64,000 nucleotides of DNA from Sphingosinicella sp041916975 (GTDB lineage: Bacteria; Pseudomonadota; Alphaproteobacteria; Sphingomonadales; Sphingomonadaceae), in the NCBI RefSeq assembly GCF_041916975.1, contig NZ_JAYRYK010000001.1, positions 1,364,001 to 1,428,000 on the forward strand, read 5' to 3'. This document shows, in pieces, positions 8,682 through 17,345 of the stretch (its first letter is position 1; the number at the start of each line of letters is the position of its first letter). The translations under genes were made by a program, and so were the position numbers. The notes below the pieces were generated by a model that was not told where the DNA came from, ran no database searches, and saw nothing but the letters and a program-made list of their open reading frames with translations.

Positions 8682-10154
8682 TCAACCCCTCTCGTTAGGC
8701 ATTGCGTCCATGAGCAACGTCTTGGCTTCCAGGAAAGGTAGCAGACCCTCGCGCCCACCCTCCCGTCCGAGGCCCGATTGCTTGAAGCCACCAAACGCAA
8801 TCCCGAAATCCGAGCGAACGGAATTGTGGCCCACCGTTCCCGAACGGAGCCGCCGCGCCACTTGGTAAGCCCGGTCGATGTCGTTGGTGAAAACCGAGTT
8901 GTTCAGGCCGAAGATCGTGTCATTGGCGATTTGGATCGCAGCCTCTTCGCTATCGGCTGGGATCACGACCAAGACCGGGCCGAAAATCTCTTCTCTGGCG
9001 AGGCGCGAGCGGTTCTCGACGTTGGCGAACACCGTCGGTTCGATGAAATAGCCGCGATTCAGGTGCGCAGGACGCTTGCCTCCGGCCGCGAGCCTGGCGC
9101 CCTCCTCCTGCCCCAGTTGGATGTAGCTTTCGACACGACCGCGCTGCTGGCTCGTCGCCAGTGGGCCCAATTGCGTGGTCAGATCGAATGGGTCTCCGAT
9201 CTTCACCGTGGAGAAGCAGGCGCTGAGGGCATCGACCAGGTCATCGTGACGCCGGCGATCGACGATGATCCGCGTCAGCGAGGAACAGACTTGGCCTGTC
9301 AGAAACATAGACATGGCGGAGATGGTTTTTGCTGCCTGCTCAACGTCATAGTCGTCCAGAATGACCGCCGCAGACTTCCCGCCGAGTTCCAGGGTGCAAC
9401 GGGCGATCCGTTCACCGCAGATGGAAGCGATCCGTCGGCCGGCAGCCGTTGACCCGGTGAACGTTACCTTGTCGATATCGGGGTTGCGGACCAGAAGCTC
9501 TGAGACTTCGCGGTCGGCTATCACGACGTTGACAACGCCGGGCGGCAAACCGATTTTCTCGCACACTTCGGCGAACAAATATGCGGCCCCCGGCGCCTCG
9601 GGCGAGCCCTTTACGACGACGGTGCAGCCGGCGAGGAGAGCGGGTGCACACTTATAGGCCAGCATCAGCAGGGGCCCGTTCCACGGGATGATCGCGGCCA
9701 CGACGCCGACAGGCTCGCGCACCAACAGCCCCACCTTCGCGACGGCGGGCTCGTGCACTTCCCGGAACGGAAACGTCTCGGCCAGTCCCGCGTAGAACTC
9801 CCAGACGCCCGCAACGGCATCGGCTCTCCCACGCGCGATCGCCAGCGTCACGCCTGACTCGATGACCCAGGTGTTTGCCTGATCGTCGGCCCGCAGGGCC
9901 AACTCGTGAGCAATGCGCTTCATGTACGTCGCGCGCTCGCCCGGGGTCATTCGCGGCCAAGGCCCATGGTCAAAGGCATGTCGCGCAGCCGCAACTGCCG
10001 CGCTCATGTCCGCCGCCTGTGCCTCGGCGACGCTGACAAACAGCTCCTCGGTGGCTGAATTGAACACGTCGAACGTTGGGTTGCCGGAAGGCTTTACCCA
10101 TTTACCGCCAATGAAGAGTTGGTCCGGATGCTGGATGGGGGGAATGGCCGACAT
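8682..10154 (-). CDS. NAD(P)-dependent aldehyde dehydrogenase
   Basis: A 490-residue enzyme that oxidises an aldehyde to its acid. The active-site Asn lies in IIPWNGP, the cofactor-binding loop is FTGSTAAG, the general-base Glu is in ELGGKS, and the nucleophile is Cys290 in TGQVCSS. Length and motifs fit the class of broad-range ALDHs; the in-vivo substrate is unknown. It is 90 bp downstream of an acyl-CoA dehydrogenase and 59 bp upstream of the LysR gene, all on the minus strand. In this setting it could oxidise an alcohol-derived aldehyde before the acid is loaded onto CoA by the CoA-transferase at 12.7-13.9 kb; that link is inferred. Confidence 0.92.
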   Translation of the reverse strand: MSAIPPIQHPDQLFIGGKWVKPSGNPTFDVFNSATEELFVSVAEAQAADMSAAVAAARHAFDHGPWPRMTPGERATYMKRIAHELALRADDQANTWVIESGVTLAIARGRADAVAGVWEFYAGLAETFPFREVHEPAVAKVGLLVREPVGVVAAIIPWNGPLLMLAYKCAPALLAGCTVVVKGSPEAPGAAYLFAEVCEKIGLPPGVVNVVIADREVSELLVRNPDIDKVTFTGSTAAGRRIASICGERIARCTLELGGKSAAVILDDYDVEQAAKTISAMSMFLTGQVCSSLTRIIVDRRRHDDLVDALSACFSTVKIGDPFDLTTQLGPLATSQQRGRVESYIQLGQEEGARLAAGGKRPAHLNRGYFIEPTVFANVENRSRLAREEIFGPVLVVIPADSEEAAIQIANDTIFGLNNSVFTNDIDRAYQVARRLRSGTVGHNSVRSDFGIAFGGFKQSGLGREGGREGLLPFLEAKTLLMDAMPNERG

Positions 10155-10244
10155 GACTTACTCCACTTCCATTGGCGATTCTTGAGCTTGGCGGATAAGC
10201 AAAAACAAAGCGCCCCAAGTAATCTTCCATTGAAGATCAGGTGT

Positions 10245-11513
10245 TTACCTCGTCCCCGCCCCCGGGTTCTTCAGAACGTCCCGGAACGGACGATTTGCGT
10301 CGAGATTGGGATCCTTAGGCATACGAAGGATCCTCTCTGCAATGATGTTGCGCTGAATCTCGTCTGTGCCACCCGCAATCGAGACGGCTGGAACCGAAAC
10401 GAAGACTTCCGCAATCAATCCGTCTTTGGGCGCTTCCGCACCCGCCAGCATCGCATCCGCGCCGGAGATCAGGGTATGTACCCTCGCGGCCGCACGCGCC
10501 ACATGGCTGCCGAGCAGCTTGATCAGCGATCCTGTCGGTCCAAGACCTTCACCCGGCGCCAAATTGGCGCGCGCTCTGAGCGCCGTCCATTTGGCGGTAC
10601 GATCCAGAACCAGCAGTTTTCCGATCTCTTCGCGAACAACGGGGTCATTGATCTTCCCGGTTTCCCGCGCGCGCTCGAGGATGAGATCGACCCGGCCAGC
10701 GCGTTGCGGATACCACCCGTAAGGCTCTGTTGCGATTACGATCTCTTCGCGTTCCTCGTCGTATACACGCCCTTGGCGGCCTCCGGCATCAGTAGGCTTT
10801 GCGGCTGAGGGATCTCCATGACTGCGCTCGTGCATCAGGGTGGTCGTCGCCACGGTCCATCCACTGCCGAGTTCGTCGATCATGTGTTCAGGCATAATCA
10901 CGGCGTCCGTCAGGAACACTTCGTTGAAGGATGCGTAGCCGTTCATTTGCCGGAGCGGCCGCACTTCGATGCCGGGCTGGTGCATGTCGATGAAAAAGAA
11001 GGAAAGCCCCTTGTGCTTTGGCACGTCCCAGTCCGTCCTCGCGAGGAGCAAGCCCCAATCCGCGTGGTCGGCACTCGTAGTCCAGACCTTTTGTCCGTTG
11101 ATTATCCAACGCCCGTCCTTGAGGTCGGCGCGCGTTGCGGCGCCTGCGAGATCAGACCCGCTGCCCGGCTCGCTAAACAGCTGACACCAGCTGTATTGAC
11201 CGGTCAGCGTCGGGCCAAGAAAATCGCGCTTCTGCGCCTCGGAACCATGAGCCAGCAAGGTCTGGATCGCCAGATTCCGCGCACCGGACCTCGCAACGCC
11301 CACTACGCCGGCGCGCCGCATCTCCTCTTCAACGATCGACGCCAAATCCGGATCAAGGCCGCGACCGAAAAGGTTGGCCGGCCAAGTGGGAGCGCCCCAA
11401 CCGGAACTCACCAGCCTTTTGCGCCACTCAAAGAGGCTTAGGTTCGGATCCCACTCGGCCGCCAGCCAATCCTTGATTTCCGCACGAACTGCAGCTTCCG
11501 TCAGCGCTGTCAT
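10245..11513 (-). CDS. Acyl-CoA dehydrogenase, larger partner of a heteromeric pair
   Basis: A 422-residue flavoenzyme of the acyl-CoA dehydrogenase family. FAD-binding segments are visible (FSEPGSGSDLAG, WTTSADHADW). The C-terminal motif reads AGGTDEIQRN, where medium-chain enzymes have a catalytic Glu before GT; here that position is Gly. Its start overlaps the stop of the next ACAD gene upstream by 4 bp (ATGA), which suggests translational coupling and a heteromer. Comparable tandem pairs in actinobacteria and proteobacteria act on branched or steroid side-chain CoA esters as alpha2beta2 enzymes. The substrate here is not known. Confidence 0.88.
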   Translation of the reverse strand: MTALTEAAVRAEIKDWLAAEWDPNLSLFEWRKRLVSSGWGAPTWPANLFGRGLDPDLASIVEEEMRRAGVVGVARSGARNLAIQTLLAHGSEAQKRDFLGPTLTGQYSWCQLFSEPGSGSDLAGAATRADLKDGRWIINGQKVWTTSADHADWGLLLARTDWDVPKHKGLSFFFIDMHQPGIEVRPLRQMNGYASFNEVFLTDAVIMPEHMIDELGSGWTVATTTLMHERSHGDPSAAKPTDAGGRQGRVYDEEREEIVIATEPYGWYPQRAGRVDLILERARETGKINDPVVREEIGKLLVLDRTAKWTALRARANLAPGEGLGPTGSLIKLLGSHVARAAARVHTLISGADAMLAGAEAPKDGLIAEVFVSVPAVSIAGGTDEIQRNIIAERILRMPKDPNLDANRPFRDVLKNPGAGTR

Positions 11514-12658
11514 TGACCTACCCTCCCACCATCAGCCCACGCGCGCACAAGTGCATCTCGGTGCCAGACGGCATCGCCAAGGAGAACCTCAGAGCTCTTC
11601 GCGCGCTTGAACCAGAGGTGCGTGTCATTCTCCCACGTGAAGCCGATGCCTCCGTGAATCTGAATCGTGTGGACGGCGGTCTGCAGATAGGTATCGGAAG
11701 CCGACGCTTTCGCGAGCGAGGCGATCGCCGGGAAATCCGGCTCATCATCCGCAACCGCCTGAGCGGCTTGATAGGCGGCCGATTTGGCGAGCTCCAAATC
11801 CACCAGCATGTCAGCTTGCTTGTGCTTCATCGCCTGGAACGAGCTGACCGGCCGCCCGAATTGTACGCGCAGATTGGCGTAGTCGAGCGCAGACTCTCGC
11901 AGCCGCTCGGCCCCGCCCACCATCTCATTTGCCAGCATGGCGACAGCCTGCGCAAGCGTCCTTGCAATCGGCCCCGCAGCCTCTCCGGATTTGCCGAGCA
12001 ATTCCGCCTCCACGCCATCGAATTCAATCCGTGCGAGCTTGCGAGTGGGGTCCAGAGTTTGCAGCGCCTTGCGTTTCACGCCGTCCGCGTCACTTCGGAC
12101 GGCGAATAGCGACAAGCCCTCATCGCCCTTGCTGTCTGGCAGGCGCGCCAGCACGATGAGAAGGTCGGCAGTGTGGCCATCAATGACGAAACTCTTCACG
12201 CCCGACAGTTGGTAGCGCCCGTCGGCCTGTTGGGCCGTCGTCGCGATCGCGCCCGGTTCCCATTTACCATCGGGCTCGGTGATGGCCAGCGCTGCCACCG
12301 TCTCGCCGGAAACCAGACCTGGCAGCAGGGACGCCTTCTGAGCTTCGTCAGCACCGTTCAGGATCGCGGTCGTCGCCAAAACCGCGGAACTGAAGAAAGG
12401 CGCACAGAGCAAAGCACGTCCCATTTCCTCAAGGACGATGCCAAGCTCGACAAAGCCAAAGCCCATTCCGCCATAAGCCTCCGGCACATGCACGCCGCAA
12501 AGGCCAAGCTGGGCATTCAGGTCACGCCAACGCGTCCGGTCCCAGCCGGCTTCGGTTTCCATAAGCTGCCGCACGACAGGGGGCGGTGAACTCTGCTCGA
12601 AGAAGCGGCGGAGAACACCGCGGAATTCGTTCTGTTCAGTCGTAAATGAATATTGCAT
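11510..12658 (-). CDS. Acyl-CoA dehydrogenase, smaller partner of a heteromeric pair
   Basis: A 382-residue ACAD-family protein. The N-terminal helical domain contains PEAYGGMGFGFVELGIVLEE, and the C-terminal helical domain contains IHGGIGFTWENDTHLWFKR. The usual FAD/active-site motif of the classical homotetramers is incomplete, as expected for the second chain of a heteromeric dehydrogenase. It lies 14 bp downstream of the CoA-transferase and overlaps the next ACAD by 4 bp. The pair presumably desaturates a CoA ester made by the CoA-transferase. Confidence 0.87.
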   Translation of the reverse strand: MQYSFTTEQNEFRGVLRRFFEQSSPPPVVRQLMETEAGWDRTRWRDLNAQLGLCGVHVPEAYGGMGFGFVELGIVLEEMGRALLCAPFFSSAVLATTAILNGADEAQKASLLPGLVSGETVAALAITEPDGKWEPGAIATTAQQADGRYQLSGVKSFVIDGHTADLLIVLARLPDSKGDEGLSLFAVRSDADGVKRKALQTLDPTRKLARIEFDGVEAELLGKSGEAAGPIARTLAQAVAMLANEMVGGAERLRESALDYANLRVQFGRPVSSFQAMKHKQADMLVDLELAKSAAYQAAQAVADDEPDFPAIASLAKASASDTYLQTAVHTIQIHGGIGFTWENDTHLWFKRAKSSEVLLGDAVWHRDALVRAWADGGRVGQ

Positions 12659-12672
12659 GGGGAGCTCTGCTA

Positions 12673-13872
12673 TCAGCTGGTTAGGCGGGAATCGTCCGCA
12701 AGGAGGGAGCGGCTTTTCGGGACATGGCCAACCTCGGCCAGAACCTCAGCCGTATGCTCGCCAAGACCCGGTGCGTGCCTGCGCAAGCGGTAAGGCGAAG
12801 CACCAAAGCGTACTGGTGGCCGGACGGCATAATAGGGGCCCTCGGTCGGATGCTGGAGAATTGGCATCAGATCGACTGCGCGGACATGGGGATCGTCGGG
12901 GATGTCCTCCACCGTCAGCACGGGCATGAAGGGGATGTCAGCCTCATCGCAGAAAGCGGCCCATTCTGCCGTCGTGCGCTTCGGCGCTTCTTCCCGGATC
13001 ATGGCGTACAGGGTTTCGATCTCCGCCATGCGCTTTCCGCGATCAGCATAGCGCACCTTCCAGTCGCTGCGTCCGACGGCGTCGAAGAAGGCGAACCAGT
13101 TCTTGGATGAGTAGGGCAAAATACAGGCAAAGCCGTCGGCGGTCCTGAACGGTCGGCGTTCAACCGTCTTCATACGCGGCCAGCCGCTCGGACCCCGAGG
13201 AGGCGTGTAGACCGCACCACCCAATCCCTCGACAAGGTTGAAGTCGATGGCGACCTCAAACATGGGCACTTCGATCAACTGCCCGCCGCCGCCGCGGGCG
13301 CGATGCAGCAAGCCGCCCAGGATCGAGTACGCGACGGCCTGACCAACAAGCTTGTCGCAAATGACCGCAGGCGCGTAAGCTGGCTCTCCGGTGAGCGGAA
13401 TACTGGCTGAGGCGAATCCGGAAGCGGCCTGGATCAGATCGTCATACGCAGGCTTTTCACCGTAAGGACCGTCGCCGCCGAAGCCGGTCGCCGTGCAGTA
13501 GATGATGTCCGGCTTGATGGCGCTGACAACCTGATAGGTGAAGCCAAGCCTTTCCATCACTTGCGGACGGAGGTTGTGGACGAAAACATCAGCGGTGCGG
13601 ATCAGCGCCTCGAGCGCCGCCTTCCCCTCTGGATGCTTCAGATCGAGCACGACGCTGCGCTTGTTGCGGTAGAGGTTCATCATCACGGGCGACAATCCCG
13701 AGCCGCCCGATGTGCGCAGCATATCACCTTCCGGTGGCTCGATCTTGATGATGTCGGCGCCCATGTCTCCGAGTATCCGCGTAGCGAGCGGGCCCATGAG
13801 AACGGATGTAAGGTCAAGGACTCGCACGCCGTCCAACGGGGCCGCAGGCGCTTGTGCTGATGAATTCGCCAT
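12673..13872 (-). CDS. Class III (CaiB/BaiF-type) CoA-transferase
   Basis: A 399-residue family III CoA-transferase, which moves CoA between thioester and free acid through an enzyme-bound aspartyl intermediate. The start giving MANSSAQAPA is chosen because LDGVRVLDLTSVLMGPLATR is the normal family N-terminus. A longer frame to 14004 lacks a ribosome site and would occupy the divergent promoter. The catalytic Asp is probably in AYDDLIQAASG. It is the first gene of the minus operon CoA-transferase/ACAD/ACAD/ALDH/LysR. It is divergent from the IclR gene at 14028, which probably regulates it. Confidence 0.9.
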   Translation of the reverse strand: MANSSAQAPAAPLDGVRVLDLTSVLMGPLATRILGDMGADIIKIEPPEGDMLRTSGGSGLSPVMMNLYRNKRSVVLDLKHPEGKAALEALIRTADVFVHNLRPQVMERLGFTYQVVSAIKPDIIYCTATGFGGDGPYGEKPAYDDLIQAASGFASASIPLTGEPAYAPAVICDKLVGQAVAYSILGGLLHRARGGGGQLIEVPMFEVAIDFNLVEGLGGAVYTPPRGPSGWPRMKTVERRPFRTADGFACILPYSSKNWFAFFDAVGRSDWKVRYADRGKRMAEIETLYAMIREEAPKRTTAEWAAFCDEADIPFMPVLTVEDIPDDPHVRAVDLMPILQHPTEGPYYAVRPPVRFGASPYRLRRHAPGLGEHTAEVLAEVGHVPKSRSLLADDSRLTS

Positions 13873-13970
13873 GACTTTTGCGAATGACTCCACGATCGGC
13901 TGCCACTGGCATTTGAATGCGGGCGTCAGCGTTGGGGTTGCTGCAAACTGTAATCGGTTATTTTCTTGCC

Positions 13971-13989
13971 ACAAGTTTTTCACACTTGT
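13971..13989. promoter_or_regulatory. Inverted repeat between CoA-transferase and IclR genes (candidate operator)
   Basis: ACAAGT and ACTTGT form 6-bp arms around a 7-base spacer. The site lies 39 bp before the IclR gene start and about 100 bp before the divergent CoA-transferase gene. IclR-family proteins bind short palindromes at such divergent promoters. That it is the operator is inferred from place and symmetry only. Confidence 0.4.
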
Positions 13990-14027
13990 AGTGCACGCTT
14001 TCATATTGATGAAAAATTGAGACGACC

Positions 14028-14801
14028 GTGACGGAAGGCAGCATCAAGTCGGCACGACGCGTGTTTGAGGTGCTCGAATATTTCGATCGCATCCGAATGC
14101 CGGTGTCGCTCACGCAGATATGCGATCAATTCGGCTATGCGCCGTCGAGCGGTTCAGCACTCCTCAAGAGCCTGGTGCAGCTCGGCTACCTGGAGTACGA
14201 CAAGCGCAGCCGCACTTACCTGCCGACCATGAGGATTGCATTGCTTGGCAGCTGGGTCGCGACCGATCTTTTCGGCGGGCTGAACATCCTTCGTTTGATG
14301 GAAGACCTTCGCGACGCGACGGGCGAAACTGTTGTCCTTGCCGCCCGGAGCGACCTTCAAGTGCAATATGTTCATGTGGTTCATTCCAACGAAGCGCTGA
14401 AATTCGCCGTCGCACCCGGCACGCTGCGGCCGCTGGCCCTCTCGGGATTCGGGCGCCTGCTCTTGAGCGCCGAGAAGAATGCGGACATTGAGGCGACCGT
14501 TCGGCGAATAGATGCGCGCCGCGCACCCCATGAAGCGAAAATAAATCAACGGGCGCTGATGGCTGACCTTGAGGCCGTGCGCGACGAGGGGTTTGCGACT
14601 TCCGACAGTCGCGTCACACCCGGCGTCTGCACGATGGGCGTCCTGCTTCTGCCTACGCCTTTCGGCCGCAGGTTCGCCCTTGGCGTAGGGGGGCCTTCCG
14701 TCCGCATCAACTCCAAAAGCACAGCCATCCTGGGCTTCCTTCGCGATGCGGCGAGCATCTTCGAGAAGGCAGTTAAGCAGGCGAGCACCACCGACGGCTG
14801 A
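14028..14801 (+). CDS. IclR-family transcriptional regulator
   Basis: A 257-residue IclR regulator starting at GTG; an ATG just upstream is closed off by a stop. The N-terminal winged helix (about residues 5-65) contains VSLTQICDQFGYAPSSGSALLKSL. The effector domain (about 75-250) has the usual LALSGFGRLLLSAE segment, where family members read S-A-x-G-R. IclR proteins sense small aromatic or aliphatic acids and usually regulate the divergent operon, here the CoA-transferase/ACAD/ALDH genes. The aminotransferase-crotonase-ACAD operon downstream in the same direction could also be a target. Confidence 0.92.
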   Translation: MTEGSIKSARRVFEVLEYFDRIRMPVSLTQICDQFGYAPSSGSALLKSLVQLGYLEYDKRSRTYLPTMRIALLGSWVATDLFGGLNILRLMEDLRDATGETVVLAARSDLQVQYVHVVHSNEALKFAVAPGTLRPLALSGFGRLLLSAEKNADIEATVRRIDARRAPHEAKINQRALMADLEAVRDEGFATSDSRVTPGVCTMGVLLLPTPFGRRFALGVGGPSVRINSKSTAILGFLRDAASIFEKAVKQASTTDG

Positions 14802-15144
14802 TGCCGTGTGCTCGGCGGCTTCGCCTCCAGAAAATACTCCACTTATGGACCGCTCTACGGCCGATAGGCCTACGGTTGCTTATGCGCGCGATCCGCAAAC
14901 CAGCGGTTTCGCCCGCCCCTTCCGCGCGCAAGCTCAACCGCGATTAGAAAATCCTGTTCACCAGTCAGGGAGAAGTATTTGCGTTTAAAGTCGCGAAGAT
15001 TGGTCGCTACATCTGAATTTACAAAGGTAGAAAGAGGTAGGCGTCGTGACAACTTCAACGTCGATGTATCTGAGGCGTAAGGTTGCCTTCTGGATTTGCG
15101 ACGAGGCAGTTACCTCAAGTTCAAGCGCAGCAGGATAATCGGCA
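14802..15144. other. Intergenic stretch without a recognisable gene
   Basis: About 340 bases between the IclR gene and the PLP-enzyme gene. Short frames here lack ribosome sites and motifs. A GC-rich start (CGGCCGATAGGCCTACGG) gives way to lower GC towards the aminotransferase, which probably has its promoter here. No RNA gene seen. Confidence 0.5.
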
Positions 15145-16458
15145 GTGAATATGATGCTTAACAACTCGGAAGCCGCTATCTGGGAAAAAGCAGATCGCCA
15201 TCTGCTGAAATACATGGGGACGGGTGGAGGCTTCACCTCGTTCATTCCCACCCGAGCGGAGGGGTCGTGGCTCTACGACGATACAGGGCGCAAGGTGCTG
15301 GACTTCACCTCCGGGCAGATGAGCTCCGTGATCGGGCACGCTCATCCGGATCTTGTTGAGGCTATACGCCAAGCCGCTGGCAATCTTGACCATCTGTTTA
15401 GCATGATGATCTCCAAGCCGGTAGTGGACTTGGCTGCCGCCCTGGCGGAACTGGTACCCGCTCTTCCACGCTCGATGTTCCTGTCTACCGGAGGGGAGTC
15501 GGTCGAAGCAGCGATCCGACTCGCTAAGGTCGTCACAGGCAAATGGGAAATCGTCGGCTTCGCCCAATCTTACCATGGATCGACCGGGGCTGCTGCGTCG
15601 GCAACCTATTCGTTGGGACGGCGCGGCCAAGGGCCGCTGATGCCAGGATCTTTCTCCATCCCCGCGCCAAACCCCTATCGCCCGCGGTTCCCCGGGGTGA
15701 CGTGGCAGCAGGAACTCGACGACAGCTTCGACCTTCTGGATCGACAGTCCACCGGCAATCTCGCAGCCTTCATCGCGGAGCCGGTTCTTAGCACAGGCGG
15801 CATCATCGACCTTCCGCTGGGGTACCTCGCAGCGCTTAAGAAACATTGCGAACAAAGAGGTATGCTCCTCATCCTCGACGAGGCGCAGACAAGCCTTGGT
15901 CGTACCGGAGAAATGTTCGCCTTCGAGCGCGATAAGGTCGTGCCGGACGTGCTTTTACTTTCGAAGACGCTTGGCGCCGGTATGGCCATGTCGTCGGTTC
16001 AGACGTCGGATGCGCTGGCGGAAGAGGCTGAACGGCGGGGATTCTTTTTCGTCACCACGCACGTCAATGACCCGCTTCCCGCCGCTGTCGCCCTAAAGGT
16101 CTTGGAGATTGTTCAGCGCGACCAGCTTGTCGAAAGGTCGAGGGTTCTCGGTAGCCGCCTCCGGCAGGGATTGCAGAACCTGATGCAACGTCACCAATGC
16201 ATCGGTGACGTGCGAGGCAGGGGTCTGTTGCTTGGGATGGAGTTCATTCCGTTCAAGGGCAAAAGCGCGACCGCCCTTGCTCAGGAAGTTACAGAGATTG
16301 CGCTACAGCGCGGCCTGTTTGCAAACATCACCGGTGTATATTCAGCAGGCATTTTGAGGTTTGCGCCACCAATCAACTCATCTGACGAGGAGATTGATTT
16401 CGGCCTGAGCGTTCTGGATGCCTCCATTTCCCAAGTCTTGGAGACTGCAGGAAAATAA
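15145..16458 (+). CDS. PLP enzyme of class III aminotransferases, 2,2-dialkylglycine decarboxylase-like
   Basis: A 437-residue class III PLP enzyme. It matches what I recall of 2,2-dialkylglycine decarboxylase along its length: DFTSGQM (Gln58), LLILDEAQTSLGRTG, SKTLGAG with the PLP lysine Lys274, TTHVNDPLP, and LRFAPPI with the likely carboxylate-binding Arg. That enzyme decarboxylates and transaminates amino acids such as 2-aminoisobutyrate to a ketone. A tryptophan that I recall stacking on PLP in the model enzyme (QSWHG) is Tyr143 here (QSYHG), so specificity may differ; a simple transaminase is the alternative. The start is GTG with AGGA 9 bases upstream; ATGs at 15151 and 15154 are alternatives. 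It heads an operon with a crotonase and an ACAD. Confidence 0.85.
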   Translation: MNMMLNNSEAAIWEKADRHLLKYMGTGGGFTSFIPTRAEGSWLYDDTGRKVLDFTSGQMSSVIGHAHPDLVEAIRQAAGNLDHLFSMMISKPVVDLAAALAELVPALPRSMFLSTGGESVEAAIRLAKVVTGKWEIVGFAQSYHGSTGAAASATYSLGRRGQGPLMPGSFSIPAPNPYRPRFPGVTWQQELDDSFDLLDRQSTGNLAAFIAEPVLSTGGIIDLPLGYLAALKKHCEQRGMLLILDEAQTSLGRTGEMFAFERDKVVPDVLLLSKTLGAGMAMSSVQTSDALAEEAERRGFFFVTTHVNDPLPAAVALKVLEIVQRDQLVERSRVLGSRLRQGLQNLMQRHQCIGDVRGRGLLLGMEFIPFKGKSATALAQEVTEIALQRGLFANITGVYSAGILRFAPPINSSDEEIDFGLSVLDASISQVLETAGK

Positions 16459-16531
16459 GCTCCGCAAAAAGCTGGCGATTAATAAATTTTGTTCCGCGAC
16501 GTCGCGGCGTACAAGGGCTCAGGAGACCTAC

Positions 16532-17287
16532 ATGCACGAATATTCGGACGTAGGGTTTGAGATCGTCGGGAACGTCGCCGTTGTCGAGATGAGGCGGCCA
16601 CCGCACAACTTCTTCGACGTCGAGTTGATGAACACGCTTGCTCGGATTTTCGAAGACATAGATCATGACGTTTCACTTCGTGCGATCGTTCTGGCGGCGC
16701 AGGGGACCGCGTTCTGCGCCGGCGCAGACTTCAGTACACCGGGCGGTCCGTCCCGGGATGTCTACCCCGCCGCTGCGCGACTGTTTGCGACGCGCAAGCC
16801 CATCATCGCTGCAATACAAGGCCCCGCCGTCGGCGGGGGCTTCGGACTGGCGCTCGTTGCGGATTTCAGGGTTGCGTCTCCAGAGGCACGCTTTTCCGCA
16901 AACTTCGTGAAGCTGGGTATCCACCCAGGCTTCGGCCTGACACATACACTTCCTCGATTAATCGGGGTGCAGAAAGCCTCGCTCCTCATGTACACGGGTC
17001 GGCGCATTAATGGGGAGCAGGCGCTCGCCTGGGGGCTTGTCGATGAACTCGTTGATCAGTCGGAGCTGCGCGCGGGTGCGCTGAAGTTGGCAGGCGAAAT
17101 CGCCGAGGCCGCACCACTCGCCGTCATCTCGACACGTGCAACGCTGCGTCATGGTATCGTCGATGCGTATCGCACGCAGGTTCAGCACGAAAGCGACGAG
17201 CAGACCAAGTTATTGGCCACAGCGGATGCTCGCGAAGGAGTCGCCGCAGTCGCAGAACGGAGACCCGGTCGCTTCATCGGCGCCTGA
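16532..17287 (+). CDS. Enoyl-CoA hydratase/isomerase (crotonase family)
   Basis: A 251-residue crotonase. The start giving MHEYSDVGF follows AGGAG at 16521-16525, which rules out the longer frame from 16418 that overlaps the upstream gene. Oxyanion-hole segments are FCAGADFS and GPAVGGGFGLALVADFR. The region that carries the second catalytic acid in hydratases reads LGIHPGFGLTHTLPR, so a classical hydratase is not certain and an isomerase or hydrolase is possible. It lies 73 bp after the PLP enzyme and 58 bp before an ACAD, and so probably acts on the same CoA ester. Confidence 0.88.
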   Translation: MHEYSDVGFEIVGNVAVVEMRRPPHNFFDVELMNTLARIFEDIDHDVSLRAIVLAAQGTAFCAGADFSTPGGPSRDVYPAAARLFATRKPIIAAIQGPAVGGGFGLALVADFRVASPEARFSANFVKLGIHPGFGLTHTLPRLIGVQKASLLMYTGRRINGEQALAWGLVDELVDQSELRAGALKLAGEIAEAAPLAVISTRATLRHGIVDAYRTQVQHESDEQTKLLATADAREGVAAVAERRPGRFIGA

Positions 17288-17345
17288 GCTGATGAGGGCC
17301 GCCATCGCCCTGTGTATCCTCTGTCACGTCTAGGGTGAGCCATAA

